A DNA stretch of 64,000 nucleotides from Methanobrevibacter sp. (GTDB lineage Archaea; Methanobacteriota; Methanobacteria; Methanobacteriales; Methanobacteriaceae), in assembly GCF_030539665.1 (NCBI RefSeq), contig NZ_JAUNXR010000002.1, positions 62,001 to 126,000 of the forward strand, given 5' to 3'. The position numbers and the translations under genes were made by a program. Below are positions 46,871 to 55,827 of the stretch, piece by piece. The notes under the pieces were generated by a model. That model saw only the letters and a program-made list of their open reading frames with translations. It made no database searches and had not been told where the DNA came from. How positions within the stretch are numbered: the stretch's first letter is position 1; each line of letters starts with the position of its first letter.

Positions 46871-47530
46871 CTACATCTTTTTTAGGTCAACTGGCTGACC
46901 TGTTACATATCTATGGAGTTTCTGTATGTATTTCAATGTGGTTCCTACAAACAAGGCAGAAATTATAGTTCCGATTCCTACGCTTCCCCCAATTATTCCC
47001 AGAAACAGGTAACACAGCACTACAGAACTTGCCACCACTGTAACGTCAAACAATACCTTTATTTTTGGAAAAGGCTGGTTTGACACAATAGCGATTGCCT
47101 GAGTTACACCCTCTACAGACAATGGAATGATATTTGCCGGAACATAGAAGAACAGCCCCAAAGCCACCAGAAAAGTACTCAAAACAATCAATGCAATGCT
47201 TATGTAAAAATTGCTTGGGATAGGTAACATTGCAGTCAGAGATACTGAAATTGATGTGAACCATCCGAAAAGCACCCCTACAAAGACCTGGAGAAAATGT
47301 TTTGGCTTAAAGTCAGACCTCAAAAGGACCAATTCTATACCTACAAGAATTGCATGAAATATTATTGTTGCAATCCCTATTTCGATTCCCCAAATAAGAT
47401 CCATAGTATAGGGAATTGTACTTACAGGAGTTGAACCAAGATTGGATTTTATTGAAAAGCCAACCCCCAAAGTAATCAAAAATAAACCAAAAAAATAATT
47501 AAAAATTCTTTTAAAAGTAAATTCAGACAT
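46871..47530 (-). CDS. YczE/YitT-type membrane protein, copy 1
   Basis: A 219-aa membrane protein paralogous to the next gene. Shared motifs include SNLGSTPVSTIPYTMDLIWG and IAIVSNQPFPKIKVLFDVT. About half of the residues are identical by eye. The start ATG at 47530 is 26 bp below a TATA box on the minus strand, so the mRNA is probably leaderless. The pair is probably one transcript. Confidence 0.75.
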   Translation of the reverse strand: MSEFTFKRIFNYFFGLFLITLGVGFSIKSNLGSTPVSTIPYTMDLIWGIEIGIATIIFHAILVGIELVLLRSDFKPKHFLQVFVGVLFGWFTSISVSLTAMLPIPSNFYISIALIVLSTFLVALGLFFYVPANIIPLSVEGVTQAIAIVSNQPFPKIKVLFDVTVVASSVVLCYLFLGIIGGSVGIGTIISALFVGTTLKYIQKLHRYVTGQPVDLKKM

Positions 47531-47555
47531 TAGTTATAATATTTGTTCAACTAAC

Positions 47556-47564
47556 TATATAAAG
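47556..47564 (-). promoter_or_regulatory. TATA box for YczE-like operon
   Basis: Minus strand reads CTTTATATA, 26 bp before the ATG at 47530, fitting a leaderless transcript. Confidence 0.6.
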
Positions 47565-47810
47565 CATAGAATGTTTTATGAATTAAGAAATTGTAAAGAA
47601 CATGATTGAATATGATGATTAAAGTAAATAATAAACGCTGAAACAATGAACATAACCAATTATTATCTTGAAAAACTTAATGAAATTAAATTTTAAAAAA
47701 TAAAACTAAACAAAATCCTAAAAAGATAATGTTTAAAAAGTATAAAAATTAAAAATTTAATTAGCTAAAAGCTATCTTATATTTATTTTATTAATGGAGG
47801 AATATTGAAA

Positions 47811-48956
47811 ATGGACGATGTTTTATTAATGCTTCCAGGACCAACAACAGTGCATCCTAGAGTGCTCAACGCTATGGCACAGGCTGTTGTTAACCACAGA
47901 AGTGCTAAATACGGAGAAATTTTAACTGAAACAAGCGAATTAATGGCTGATGCTTTCCAAACCAAAAATCAGGCTTACCTACTTACCGGATCCGGAACCG
48001 CTGCAATGGAAGCAGCTATCAGTAACGTCTTAAACCCTGGTGAAAAAGTATTGAACGTTGTAGGTGGAAAGTTCGGTGAACGTTTCATGAAAATAGCTCA
48101 AGCTCATGGAATCGATACTCAAGAGTTAGCTGTTGAATGGGGAACTGCAGTTACACCTGAAGCTGTAAAAGAAGCATTGGATGCTGATGAAGACATTAAA
48201 GCTATTACTGTTGTCCACAATGAAACTTCCACTGGAGTAGCTGCTCCAATCAAAGAAGTTGGAAAAGTTATGAAGGATTATGATGCATTGTACATCGTAG
48301 ATACCGTATCTTCCCTTGGTGGGGATGAAGTAAAGGTAGATGACTTTGGAATCGATGTCTGTGTTACCGGTTCACAGAAATGTCTAGCAGCACCACCTGG
48401 AATGGCTGCAATTACCTTAAGCGACGATGCATGGGACAAAGTTGAAAAAGTTACTCCTAACGGATTCTACCTTGACATGAAGGCTTACAAGAAAAGCGGA
48501 GACAAAACTCCTCCAGAAACACCTTACACACCATCCGTTTCACTTACATATGCAATGAACGAAGCATTGAAAATGGTTAAAGAGGAAGGTTTAGACAACA
48601 GAGTCGCACGTCACCACAAAGCTGCAAAAGCTAGTGTAGATGCGGTTAAAGCTCTCGGATTGGAATTGTTCGCAGACGAAGACGTATCCTCAGCTACAGT
48701 AACTGCTGTAAAAATGCCTGAAGGAATTACCGACGCTGACTTTAGAGGAACCACACGTGACAAGTATGGTGTTGAATTAGCTGGTGGTCAAGATCACCTA
48801 AAAGGAAACATCTTCAGAATAGGTCATATGGGAAACATTTCCTACAAGGAATTACTCCAAACCTTTGGAGCTATCGGAATGACCTTAAAAGAATTAGGTG
48901 TAATTGACGAAGCTGGTGCTGGTGTAGCATCAATTGCAGATTCCTATTCTGCTTAA
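47811..48956 (+). CDS. Class V aminotransferase (alanine--glyoxylate/serine--pyruvate type)
   Basis: A 381-aa PLP enzyme of the AGT/SPT family. It begins MDDVLLMLPGPTTVHPRVL and contains GSGTAAMEAAI, VDTVSSLGGDEV, and the Schiff-base lysine region TGSQKCLAAPPGM. In methanogens a role in phosphonopyruvate, cysteate or alanine chemistry has been proposed; the substrate is unknown. GGAGG precedes the ATG by 10 nt; a TTG at 47805, with a 4-nt gap, is the alternative. It is followed by a T-rich terminator-like run (48968-48990). Confidence 0.87.
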   Translation: MDDVLLMLPGPTTVHPRVLNAMAQAVVNHRSAKYGEILTETSELMADAFQTKNQAYLLTGSGTAAMEAAISNVLNPGEKVLNVVGGKFGERFMKIAQAHGIDTQELAVEWGTAVTPEAVKEALDADEDIKAITVVHNETSTGVAAPIKEVGKVMKDYDALYIVDTVSSLGGDEVKVDDFGIDVCVTGSQKCLAAPPGMAAITLSDDAWDKVEKVTPNGFYLDMKAYKKSGDKTPPETPYTPSVSLTYAMNEALKMVKEEGLDNRVARHHKAAKASVDAVKALGLELFADEDVSSATVTAVKMPEGITDADFRGTTRDKYGVELAGGQDHLKGNIFRIGHMGNISYKELLQTFGAIGMTLKELGVIDEAGAGVASIADSYSA

Positions 48957-49284
48957 GAATGGAATCCTCTCTTTTTTTCTTTTTTTCTTTTGAAAACTCT
49001 TAACAATGATATCGTATCATGATTTTAAAAAAATAGCAATAATTAGGAATCCGAATCCCTAATTAAAAGTTCTAAAATTTTACTTAAGTTTAAACCTTCA
49101 AGAAATGCTGAAATGAAATCCTTGCCATTTACCATATTTATTATAACCTTTAGGACAGGATTGTCGTGACTAGCTGTTTTTTTTTCCAACCGTTTGAACG
49201 TATCGATAGTAAACATGATTACTTTCGTATGATTAATATTATATGGAATGAATATATAATATTAATTACTCAAGGAGTGAAAAT
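48957..49284. other. 328-bp spacer with T-rich terminator and a possible small ORF
   Basis: It starts with the T-rich stretch after the aminotransferase gene, contains the minus-strand small ORF at 49043-49216 and ends with the TATA-like region of the gerW gene. Confidence 0.5.
49043..49216 (-). CDS. Possible 57-aa small protein
   Basis: Minus-strand ORF starting MFTIDTFKRLEKKTASHD and ending in NLSKILELLIRDSDS. The composition is protein-like (amphipathic helices), but there is no strong ribosome binding site and no family is known. It lies between two plus-strand genes. Confidence 0.35.
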   Translation of the reverse strand: MFTIDTFKRLEKKTASHDNPVLKVIINMVNGKDFISAFLEGLNLSKILELLIRDSDS

Positions 49285-49704
49285 ATGGAAGATACAAACG
49301 TTAAGACAACCGTTGAAGAGCTTCAGAAGTTACTTAATATTGAAAATTTCATTGGCGAGCCTATTGAAACTGAAGATAAGCTTCTCATTCCAGTTATGAG
49401 AGCAGGATTCGGATTCGGAAGCGGTCAAAACCTCTTAGGCCAGGAATCAAATGACATTGTTGGTGCAGGTGCAGGTGCCGAACCGGTTTCAATGGTAATT
49501 ATTCCAAAGGACAAGGAAGGCATTGAAGGAATTCGTGTGATAAACCTTACCGGAGGAAATGAAGTCAATAAGGCTCTTAGTGACCTTGGTTTGATTGTAA
49601 CCGACTTGATAAATGAATTCGTCATCAAACCTAAAAAAGAAGATGAAGACTTTGATGAAGCTGAATTCATCGAGCCTGAATTTAAAACTACTGATGAAGA
49701 ATAA
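49285..49704 (+). CDS. GerW (YtfJ) family protein
   Basis: A 139-aa protein of the GerW family, known from Bacillus spore germination but widespread in non-spore-formers. It has the glycine-rich segment RAGFGFGSGQ and GAGAGAEPVSMVIIPKD (together about residues 38-76), the family's core, followed by a tail rich in acidic residues. The next gene is DUF2953, so the pair resembles the Bacillus ytfI-ytfJ neighbours. An 8-bp stem-loop (49692-49713) spans the stop codon. GGAGTG precedes the ATG. Confidence 0.82.
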   Translation: MEDTNVKTTVEELQKLLNIENFIGEPIETEDKLLIPVMRAGFGFGSGQNLLGQESNDIVGAGAGAEPVSMVIIPKDKEGIEGIRVINLTGGNEVNKALSDLGLIVTDLINEFVIKPKKEDEDFDEAEFIEPEFKTTDEE

Positions 49705-49722
49705 ACTTCATCAAAACAATTT

Positions 49723-50295
49723 TTGAAAGTGTGGTTTCTTTTGATTGTTGAAATTATCCTAATAGCCGTCATCCTAATCATAATAGCTTTTCTCCATTTA
49801 GGAGTTGACCTTGTAGGCAATTTCTCAAAAGAAGGATCCGAACTTAACTTTACCTTTGAAGTACTTGTTTTTTCTAGAATAAAGATTTACGGCGTGGAAT
49901 ATCCAAGAGCAAAGGATGAAAAAGATAAAGAGAAGTCTAAAAAGAAAAGAAAGATTACCCTTAATATGGTTGAACCCTGCATTGGAAGCCTTTTGGAATT
50001 CCTGAAAAAATTGATCTTGTCATTGAATGTCAGAAAACTGGAAAGTCATTTGGATTTTGGTTTGAATAGCTACGTGTCAACGGCAAAATATGTTGGTTAC
50101 ATGTGGGCATTTCTTGTATTTCCAAATACTGCATTAAATAATACAAAGTTGAGTGTGACTCCATGTTTTAATGGACCAGTATTTGATTTTAAAGGCATAG
50201 TCGATATCAGAATAAATCTGCTGAAAATGATAATCCCGACATTGAAGCTGCTAAGGGATAAAAATGTTTTGAAACTTATAAGAGAGGCAATATAA
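49723..50295 (+). CDS. DUF2953 membrane-anchored protein (YtfI-like)
   Basis: A 190-aa protein with an N-terminal membrane helix (about residues 4-26), a basic linker (KDEKDKEKSKKKRK, about 64-77) and a soluble C-terminal domain ending in KLLRDKNVLKLIREAI. It lacks a nearby ATG: TTG (49723) and GTG (49729) are the options. Its TAA overlaps the ATG of the next gene. It is the genomic partner of GerW-family genes in Bacillus. Confidence 0.72.
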   Translation: MKVWFLLIVEIILIAVILIIIAFLHLGVDLVGNFSKEGSELNFTFEVLVFSRIKIYGVEYPRAKDEKDKEKSKKKRKITLNMVEPCIGSLLEFLKKLILSLNVRKLESHLDFGLNSYVSTAKYVGYMWAFLVFPNTALNNTKLSVTPCFNGPVFDFKGIVDIRINLLKMIIPTLKLLRDKNVLKLIREAI

Positions 50296-50594
50296 TGATT
50301 GAACCCCACAACGACATTACAAGATTCATAGAGCACACGGTAGCTGAAATCAAGGAGAAGTTCATCACCGTGGAAAACATTGAATTTTGTAGGATAAACG
50401 TTCCCGATTGTGACATATACCTCGTATATGAAACCAAAATCAGATATTACCTCAGCAGACTCTCAAGCTACGAGATGAAAGAAAAGGGAATAATCTATAA
50501 AAAAAATGAGGATTATTTCTACTTTAGCTTTAATGAAAAATATGAGGATAAAGAAGAAATAATAAAAAAGTTTGTAGAAAATGTTAATCTCTAG
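50295..50594 (+). CDS. Hypothetical protein, third gene of the GerW/DUF2953 operon
   Basis: A 99-aa soluble, charged protein with no recognised domain. It begins at an ATG overlapping the DUF2953 stop (TAATG), so it is translationally coupled. Its 3' end overlaps the converging TPP-enzyme gene by 11 bp. Confidence 0.65.
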   Translation: MIEPHNDITRFIEHTVAEIKEKFITVENIEFCRINVPDCDIYLVYETKIRYYLSRLSSYEMKEKGIIYKKNEDYFYFSFNEKYEDKEEIIKKFVENVNL

Positions 50595-52152
50595 GTTTAG
50601 GAATGAATTCCCTACCTACAACAATCTCTACAACATAAGGAAACTTGGTGTCCTTATTTTCATCTAAAAACATTTCAAGTTCCTTTTTGGATTGGATTTT
50701 GACTGACTTGATTCCATATGATTCTGCAAGTTCCACAAAATCGGGATTAATCAGTTCTGTTGCATACGGCTTCATATCATATACTCTTTCTTCGTACTGG
50801 CGTATAATGCCGTATTCATTGTTGTTTAAAATGAAAATCATTATGTTGAGGCCGTACTGTTTGATTGTAGCCAATTCCTGAACGTTCATCTGGAATCCGC
50901 CATCACCGTTGATTACAATGATCTTTTCGTCAGGAACCCCAACTGCCGCACCGATAGCTCCAGGAATACCATAACCCATAGGTGCAAATCCTCCTGAATA
51001 AAGGAGCTTGTAGGCAGAATTACTGGTTTTTAAAAGGGTTGTCCAGCTAGTGTGACTTCCTGCATCAGAGACTATTACATTGTCGTCAAAGACCTTGTAT
51101 ATTGAATTGATTGCTGATTGGGGACGTAAAGGAATTGTATCGTCATCAATACCTTCGGTGTACACTGTTGGAGGAATTTCAAGAATCTCCTTAAACCAAT
51201 CTGAGTAATCCCCTTCAAACTTGATTTCGTCGAGGAAATCCGCAACATGGCCATGATAAGGATAGTCACCCATAAGCACAAGGTCGTTGATGTTGACATG
51301 TATCAGCTTGTCCTCAATGTCATCGATGTTTTTGATTGTTCTTGCTGTAAGACGGGTTCCCAATGCAATGATGCAGTCAGAATTTTCAATTGCATAATCT
51401 GACCTGTCAGAACCCCTGATTCCAGCCAATCCAAGATTCAATTCGTCGTAATCGTCAATGATTCCCTTAGCTGTGAATGTTGTCAGAACCGGAATGTTAT
51501 GTTCCTTGACAATTGCAGTTATCCTGTCCCTTGATCGGATAGCTCCAGAACCTAAAAGGAAAACAGGCTTTGAAGCGCTGGCTATCACCTGCTGAAGGAT
51601 GCATGTGTTTCCATAGTCGAAGTTAGCTATGTAGTTGCCCTTTATAACCTCGTAGTCATCTTCAAGCAGAATGTCCTTTGAAAGATTTAGATGCTTTGGA
51701 CCGCGAGGATAAACCTCAAACGCATCGAAAATCTCATAAAGGTCTGTGATTGCATCTGTAGCATTGTCCGGATCATATGATTCCAATGCAACGTGTTCAA
51801 AAATGTCCCCTAACGGGAAAGCCTGAAACTCGTCCCCATACTTGTTGTATGTTGGATTGTCTCCAGTGATTACAAGCATCGGAACCCTGTCCTTAAATGC
51901 AGTAGCCACTCCCATGACCAGATTCAATGCCCCAGGACCTGCAGTTGCAATACATACACCAAGCTTACCTGTGATTCTTGAATATGCATCTGCAGCATGA
52001 GCGGCCGCAAGCTCATGTCTCATCAGAATGTGTTTTATTGATGATTTTTGAAGTGCTTCGTATAATGGAAGGATCTGTTCGCCAGGAATTCCAAAAATGT
52101 ATTCTATTCCATTTTCCTCTAAAATTTCAACTAGTTTATGAGCTGCATTCAT
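50584..52152 (-). CDS. Thiamine diphosphate-dependent enzyme, acetolactate synthase-like
   Basis: A 522-aa ThDP enzyme of the acetohydroxyacid synthase/pyruvate oxidase class. The catalytic Glu47 lies in MRHELAAAHAADAYSR, and the ThDP-binding motif GDGGFQMNVQE with NN about 26 residues later is intact. No small regulatory subunit lies next to it, and the true ilvB of methanogens is usually in an operon with ilvN, so this is probably a paralogue, perhaps a decarboxylase. It overlaps the dUTPase gene by 4 bp. Confidence 0.83.
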   Translation of the reverse strand: MNAAHKLVEILEENGIEYIFGIPGEQILPLYEALQKSSIKHILMRHELAAAHAADAYSRITGKLGVCIATAGPGALNLVMGVATAFKDRVPMLVITGDNPTYNKYGDEFQAFPLGDIFEHVALESYDPDNATDAITDLYEIFDAFEVYPRGPKHLNLSKDILLEDDYEVIKGNYIANFDYGNTCILQQVIASASKPVFLLGSGAIRSRDRITAIVKEHNIPVLTTFTAKGIIDDYDELNLGLAGIRGSDRSDYAIENSDCIIALGTRLTARTIKNIDDIEDKLIHVNINDLVLMGDYPYHGHVADFLDEIKFEGDYSDWFKEILEIPPTVYTEGIDDDTIPLRPQSAINSIYKVFDDNVIVSDAGSHTSWTTLLKTSNSAYKLLYSGGFAPMGYGIPGAIGAAVGVPDEKIIVINGDGGFQMNVQELATIKQYGLNIMIFILNNNEYGIIRQYEERVYDMKPYATELINPDFVELAESYGIKSVKIQSKKELEMFLDENKDTKFPYVVEIVVGREFIPKPRD

Positions 52153-52607
52153 TCTTCCACCTCCTGATAGCTGCCATTATACTCTCCAGAACCTTCAACC
52201 TCAAAAACAACACCTTGAGCTATTCTGTCGCCTTTTTTTATTTTAAATTCATAATCCCCATGATTATGAATCATAAACATCAAAGTTCCAAAAAATCCAG
52301 GGTCCCCTACCGCTGTTTGAACAGATACAAAAGATCTTAAAAGGGTTGACCTTGGAAGATAGAGCATTGAATATCCCTTTGGAATCTTAATCTTCCTATC
52401 GATACTGGCCAGATAGGCAGTGTGTGGTTTTAAAGTAAAAACGGGTCCTTCTAATTCCTCAATATCCGGAAGGTTCTTTTCATTGTCTATCAATGAACCT
52501 TCTCCTTTCTGAATATAAATTTTATCTAATGCTAAATCAATACCCGAAGGTTGTACTAAATCTTCAAAATCAGGAAACAATTTAGTAAGTTCCTTTTCAC
52601 CAAGCAT
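52149..52607 (-). CDS. dut: dUTPase / dCTP-deaminase family protein
   Basis: A 152-aa trimeric nucleotide hydrolase of the DCD-DUT family, removing dUTP. Motifs include SGIDLALD, RSTLLR, QTAVGDPGFFG, and GDRIAQGVVFEV near the C terminus with GSGEYNGSYQ. Archaeal members can be bifunctional dCTP deaminases/dUTPases; the catalytic Glu of the deaminase (in the region VE) is not certain. The start at 52607 has GGTGA. Confidence 0.84.
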   Translation of the reverse strand: MLGEKELTKLFPDFEDLVQPSGIDLALDKIYIQKGEGSLIDNEKNLPDIEELEGPVFTLKPHTAYLASIDRKIKIPKGYSMLYLPRSTLLRSFVSVQTAVGDPGFFGTLMFMIHNHGDYEFKIKKGDRIAQGVVFEVEGSGEYNGSYQEVEE

Positions 52608-52788
52608 ATTTTTCACCAAAACGTTTTGTAATAGATATTATATTTTTTATCTATATATATTAGTTGTTATACCTACGAATACCGGTAAAATAGTGAAAAT
52701 AAAAAAAAAATAATATTATGATATTTTCTGGATTAAAATACTTATTGTTAAAAATAAAAAAAAAGGAAAAATGCCGATTAAAGCATTT

Positions 52789-54261
52789 CTAGTCTTCCAT
52801 TGGAATGTTCTTGTTGTATTTTGTAAGGAATATTCCTCCGGCCAAAATACCCACTACCAGAATAACTCCTACAATCGCTTCCAAAGGCTCCATCTTCATC
52901 AACAATGAGGAAATACCCCAAACCCAGATGATGATAAGTGCAATTGGAAGGAGGTACTTAATGTCAGCTATCCAAGCCTTTCCAACCTTGAACATTGAAT
53001 TTTTGTTGAGAATATCAACCAGGTGGTCAATACCATAGATCCAACCGAATATTATACATTGGATTGCGATGATAAGCAAGATACCGAACTCGTTTACGAA
53101 TCCGTCCACAATACTTACAAGATAGCTTCCAATTCCAGATGTGAAACATAATGAAATACAGAACCCTACAATACAGAGGATTGTGGTTGCCTTTTTACGG
53201 GATATTCTGAACTTGTCCGCCAATGAACTTGCAAGAGGTTCGAAGTAACCTACAGCAGATGTGATACCTGCAAATAGAATTGCAAGGAAGAACAACGGTC
53301 CAAGAACCCTACCAATACCGCCCATAGCATCAAAGATTGTTGGGAACACGATAAAGATAAGGCTTGTTCCTTCTGTAATGAGCTTCTCGATTGGAACTCC
53401 TGCATTCATTGCCATGAATCCCAAGATTGAGAATACACCGAAGGAAGTGAAGATTTCAAATCCTGAGTTGGATGCAACTACAAGCAAGACATAGTCGTTC
53501 AATCTGGCGTTCTTGTCCAGGTAGCTTGCATAGGTCATAGCAATAGCCTGTCCCATTGAGAGGGAGAAGATGATCTGTGCAAATGCTGAAATCCAGATGT
53601 CCACACGAGTAAGGCTTGACCAGTCAGGGCGCAAAAGCACGTCAAGACCTATTTCATGTCCTGGAAGTGTAAATGAAAATGCAACGATGATTGCCATGAT
53701 GATGAAAAGCAGCGGAATAAGCATTTTAGAGGCCTTACCGATACCGCTTTCAACTGACCTGTGTGAAATGAACCAGATGATGAACCACATTACTGCAACA
53801 CCAGCAACAGACGGAAGGATAACCCTTTCAAGTCCGCCCAATTCAGCTCCTCCACCTACAGATTGTGAGAAGAAAAGGCCAGGATTATTTCCCCATACCT
53901 GGAATGGGCTTCCAACAAGATAAATCAGGTCCCAAGCTACAATAACCAGGTAATAACAGCATACGACAAAAACCAGCAATGCCAAAACCCATCCTACAAT
54001 TTCCAGTTTCGGCTTGATATGTTCCAAAATTCTTGCAAACGACTTTCTAAAACTAAATCCAATTCCATATTCCAAAATTAAGAATGGAACACCCATTATG
54101 ATAATGGCTGTGAAATATGGAATGAAAAATGCACCCCCACCATTACTGTAGAGCACATAACTAAATCTCCAAATATTTCCGAGTCCGACAGCCGCTCCAA
54201 TCATAGCCATTAGAAACGCCAGAGAGCTGTCCCATTGTGGTTGTTCACTTTTATTTGACAT
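52789..54261 (-). CDS. Sodium:neurotransmitter symporter (SNF/NSS) family transporter
   Basis: A 490-aa LeuT-fold transporter with about 12 membrane helices, importing an amino acid with Na+. The N terminus has WDSSLAFLMAMIGAAVGLGNIWRF (split about 9-32), the conserved NSS substrate and sodium site of helix 1. The ATG at 54261 is used; TTG at 54264 is the alternative. It is transcribed alone. Confidence 0.92.
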   Translation of the reverse strand: MSNKSEQPQWDSSLAFLMAMIGAAVGLGNIWRFSYVLYSNGGGAFFIPYFTAIIIMGVPFLILEYGIGFSFRKSFARILEHIKPKLEIVGWVLALLVFVVCCYYLVIVAWDLIYLVGSPFQVWGNNPGLFFSQSVGGGAELGGLERVILPSVAGVAVMWFIIWFISHRSVESGIGKASKMLIPLLFIIMAIIVAFSFTLPGHEIGLDVLLRPDWSSLTRVDIWISAFAQIIFSLSMGQAIAMTYASYLDKNARLNDYVLLVVASNSGFEIFTSFGVFSILGFMAMNAGVPIEKLITEGTSLIFIVFPTIFDAMGGIGRVLGPLFFLAILFAGITSAVGYFEPLASSLADKFRISRKKATTILCIVGFCISLCFTSGIGSYLVSIVDGFVNEFGILLIIAIQCIIFGWIYGIDHLVDILNKNSMFKVGKAWIADIKYLLPIALIIIWVWGISSLLMKMEPLEAIVGVILVVGILAGGIFLTKYNKNIPMED

Positions 54262-54451
54262 CAAAAATCACAATTAATAATTATTAATTATTTATAATTA
54301 TGAATTTATTATTATAAAAGAATTATTATTTTAATGTGTTTTTTCAATGCTGAAAAAATTTCATAGGATGAACCTAATTTTGCCTATTTAAAACCTATGA
54401 AGCTTATATTTTGTTGGGATAAACTAGAAATATCTTATAAGTGGATAAAAA

Positions 54452-54465
54452 GCAATAGCTATTGC
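54452..54465. promoter_or_regulatory. 14-bp perfect palindrome before the Ntn-hydrolase gene
   Basis: GCAATAG followed directly by CTATTGC. It is about 20 bp below a TTATAA box (54435 region) and 17 bp before the ATG at 54483, the position of an archaeal repressor operator or TSS. Confidence 0.4.
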
Positions 54466-54482
54466 CAAAATTAGAGGTTAAC

Positions 54483-55568
54483 ATGACAAGCGAAATATTA
54501 ATTTTAAATAAGAAAAGCATCGTATTGGCGGCAGATAGTGCTCAAACAATTGGAGAACATGTCTATCAAGGAATAGAAAAAATATTTGAATTATCAAAAG
54601 CTCCTGCAATGGCCATGATGACCTATAATAATGGAGAATTTATGGACATTCCATTATCAACTTTGATAAAAGATTATAGGCATAACAGGGATTTTTCTAA
54701 ATTGAAAAATATGGAAAACATTCTAAATGACTTCATAATTTATTTGGAAGAAAACACTAAGAAGTTTTCAAAGCCTGAAATAAAGATAGAAATTAATGAA
54801 TTTAAAAAATATGTTATTAAAGAAATTAAAAAATATGGTCTTGAAAACTTAAAAAACAGATATGCTGAATATGAAACTGATGAAATACTGCCGTTTTTAA
54901 AAAATGAATGTTATGATATAGATTTTTATGAAATAAATGGAGAATATGGCATCCCCATAGAAATCTTGAAAAAATTTTTTTCAAATTATCTAAAATTTAA
55001 TGGAAGTTGTATAGTTTTAACTGGGTTTAATGATAATGAATACTTCCCCTCATTTATTGAATTTAATTTGATATTGAATTATGAGGGAAATTTAATATTT
55101 GAAGTGTTCAATAAAGAAACTAACATTGATGTAGGTGCAATAATACCCTTTGCTCAAAAAGAAGTGATTGAAACGTTTTTAAATGGGATTGATGAAACTG
55201 TGGAAAATACAATAATTGATTATTGGTATGACACTATTGAATTTTGCTTTAATGAATTTATAAAAGAAATCAAAAAAGATAATCCTCAAATAAAAATTGA
55301 TAAAATTAATTTAAATCAAATTATCAATGAAAATCTTGCAGACCAACTTATTTTGACCTTAAATGATGCGAAAAATGATATTGAAGAACCTATATTTGAA
55401 TCTGTAAGATATTTATCAGATGATGAATTGGTCAAAATTGCAAAAATTTTGATAAAAATTACTTCAATAAAAATAAAATTATTAAAACAGCTGGAAACAG
55501 TTGATGAAGAGATAAGTATTGCCATTATAACTAAAAGTAATGGATTGGAATGGCAAAATGGAAAATAA
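54483..55568 (+). CDS. Proteasome-beta-like Ntn-hydrolase (unknown family)
   Basis: A 361-aa protein whose N terminus aligns with proteasome beta subunits. After removal of Met1, Thr is residue 1; Asp is at position 17 in LAADSAQT; Lys is at 32 in EKIFEL, matching the Thr1/Asp17/Lys33 catalytic triad, though with a one-residue difference. Beyond residue 75 the protein is unlike 20S subunits: it is longer (361 versus about 200) and has GFNDNEYFPSFIEF and AIIPFAQKEVI. The ATG at 54483 with GAGGT is chosen, because the ORF's further upstream start (54462) would bury the Thr. It resembles uncharacterised bacterial proteins (from memory). It may be a peptidase or an amide-bond ligase. Confidence 0.6.
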   Translation: MTSEILILNKKSIVLAADSAQTIGEHVYQGIEKIFELSKAPAMAMMTYNNGEFMDIPLSTLIKDYRHNRDFSKLKNMENILNDFIIYLEENTKKFSKPEIKIEINEFKKYVIKEIKKYGLENLKNRYAEYETDEILPFLKNECYDIDFYEINGEYGIPIEILKKFFSNYLKFNGSCIVLTGFNDNEYFPSFIEFNLILNYEGNLIFEVFNKETNIDVGAIIPFAQKEVIETFLNGIDETVENTIIDYWYDTIEFCFNEFIKEIKKDNPQIKIDKINLNQIINENLADQLILTLNDAKNDIEEPIFESVRYLSDDELVKIAKILIKITSIKIKLLKQLETVDEEISIAIITKSNGLEWQNGK

Positions 55569-55827
55569 CAGCTTCTAGTCCAAAATTATAAAAGAGCTTT
55601 GAAATAATAAAATATTTGTCTGTTTATAAACTGAAAAAATAAGATTTATATACTTCCATATGACAACAATTTTCCATAATGAAAACAATTTTTCAGCAAT
55701 AGAACAATAATAATTCTTTGAATTTGATAAATTGGAATATTAATAAGCAAATAATAAAATAAAGATTAAATAGAAGAAATTATAGAATATTGATAACAAT
55801 TCAGTTTTAAATTTGGAAGTGAAACAA

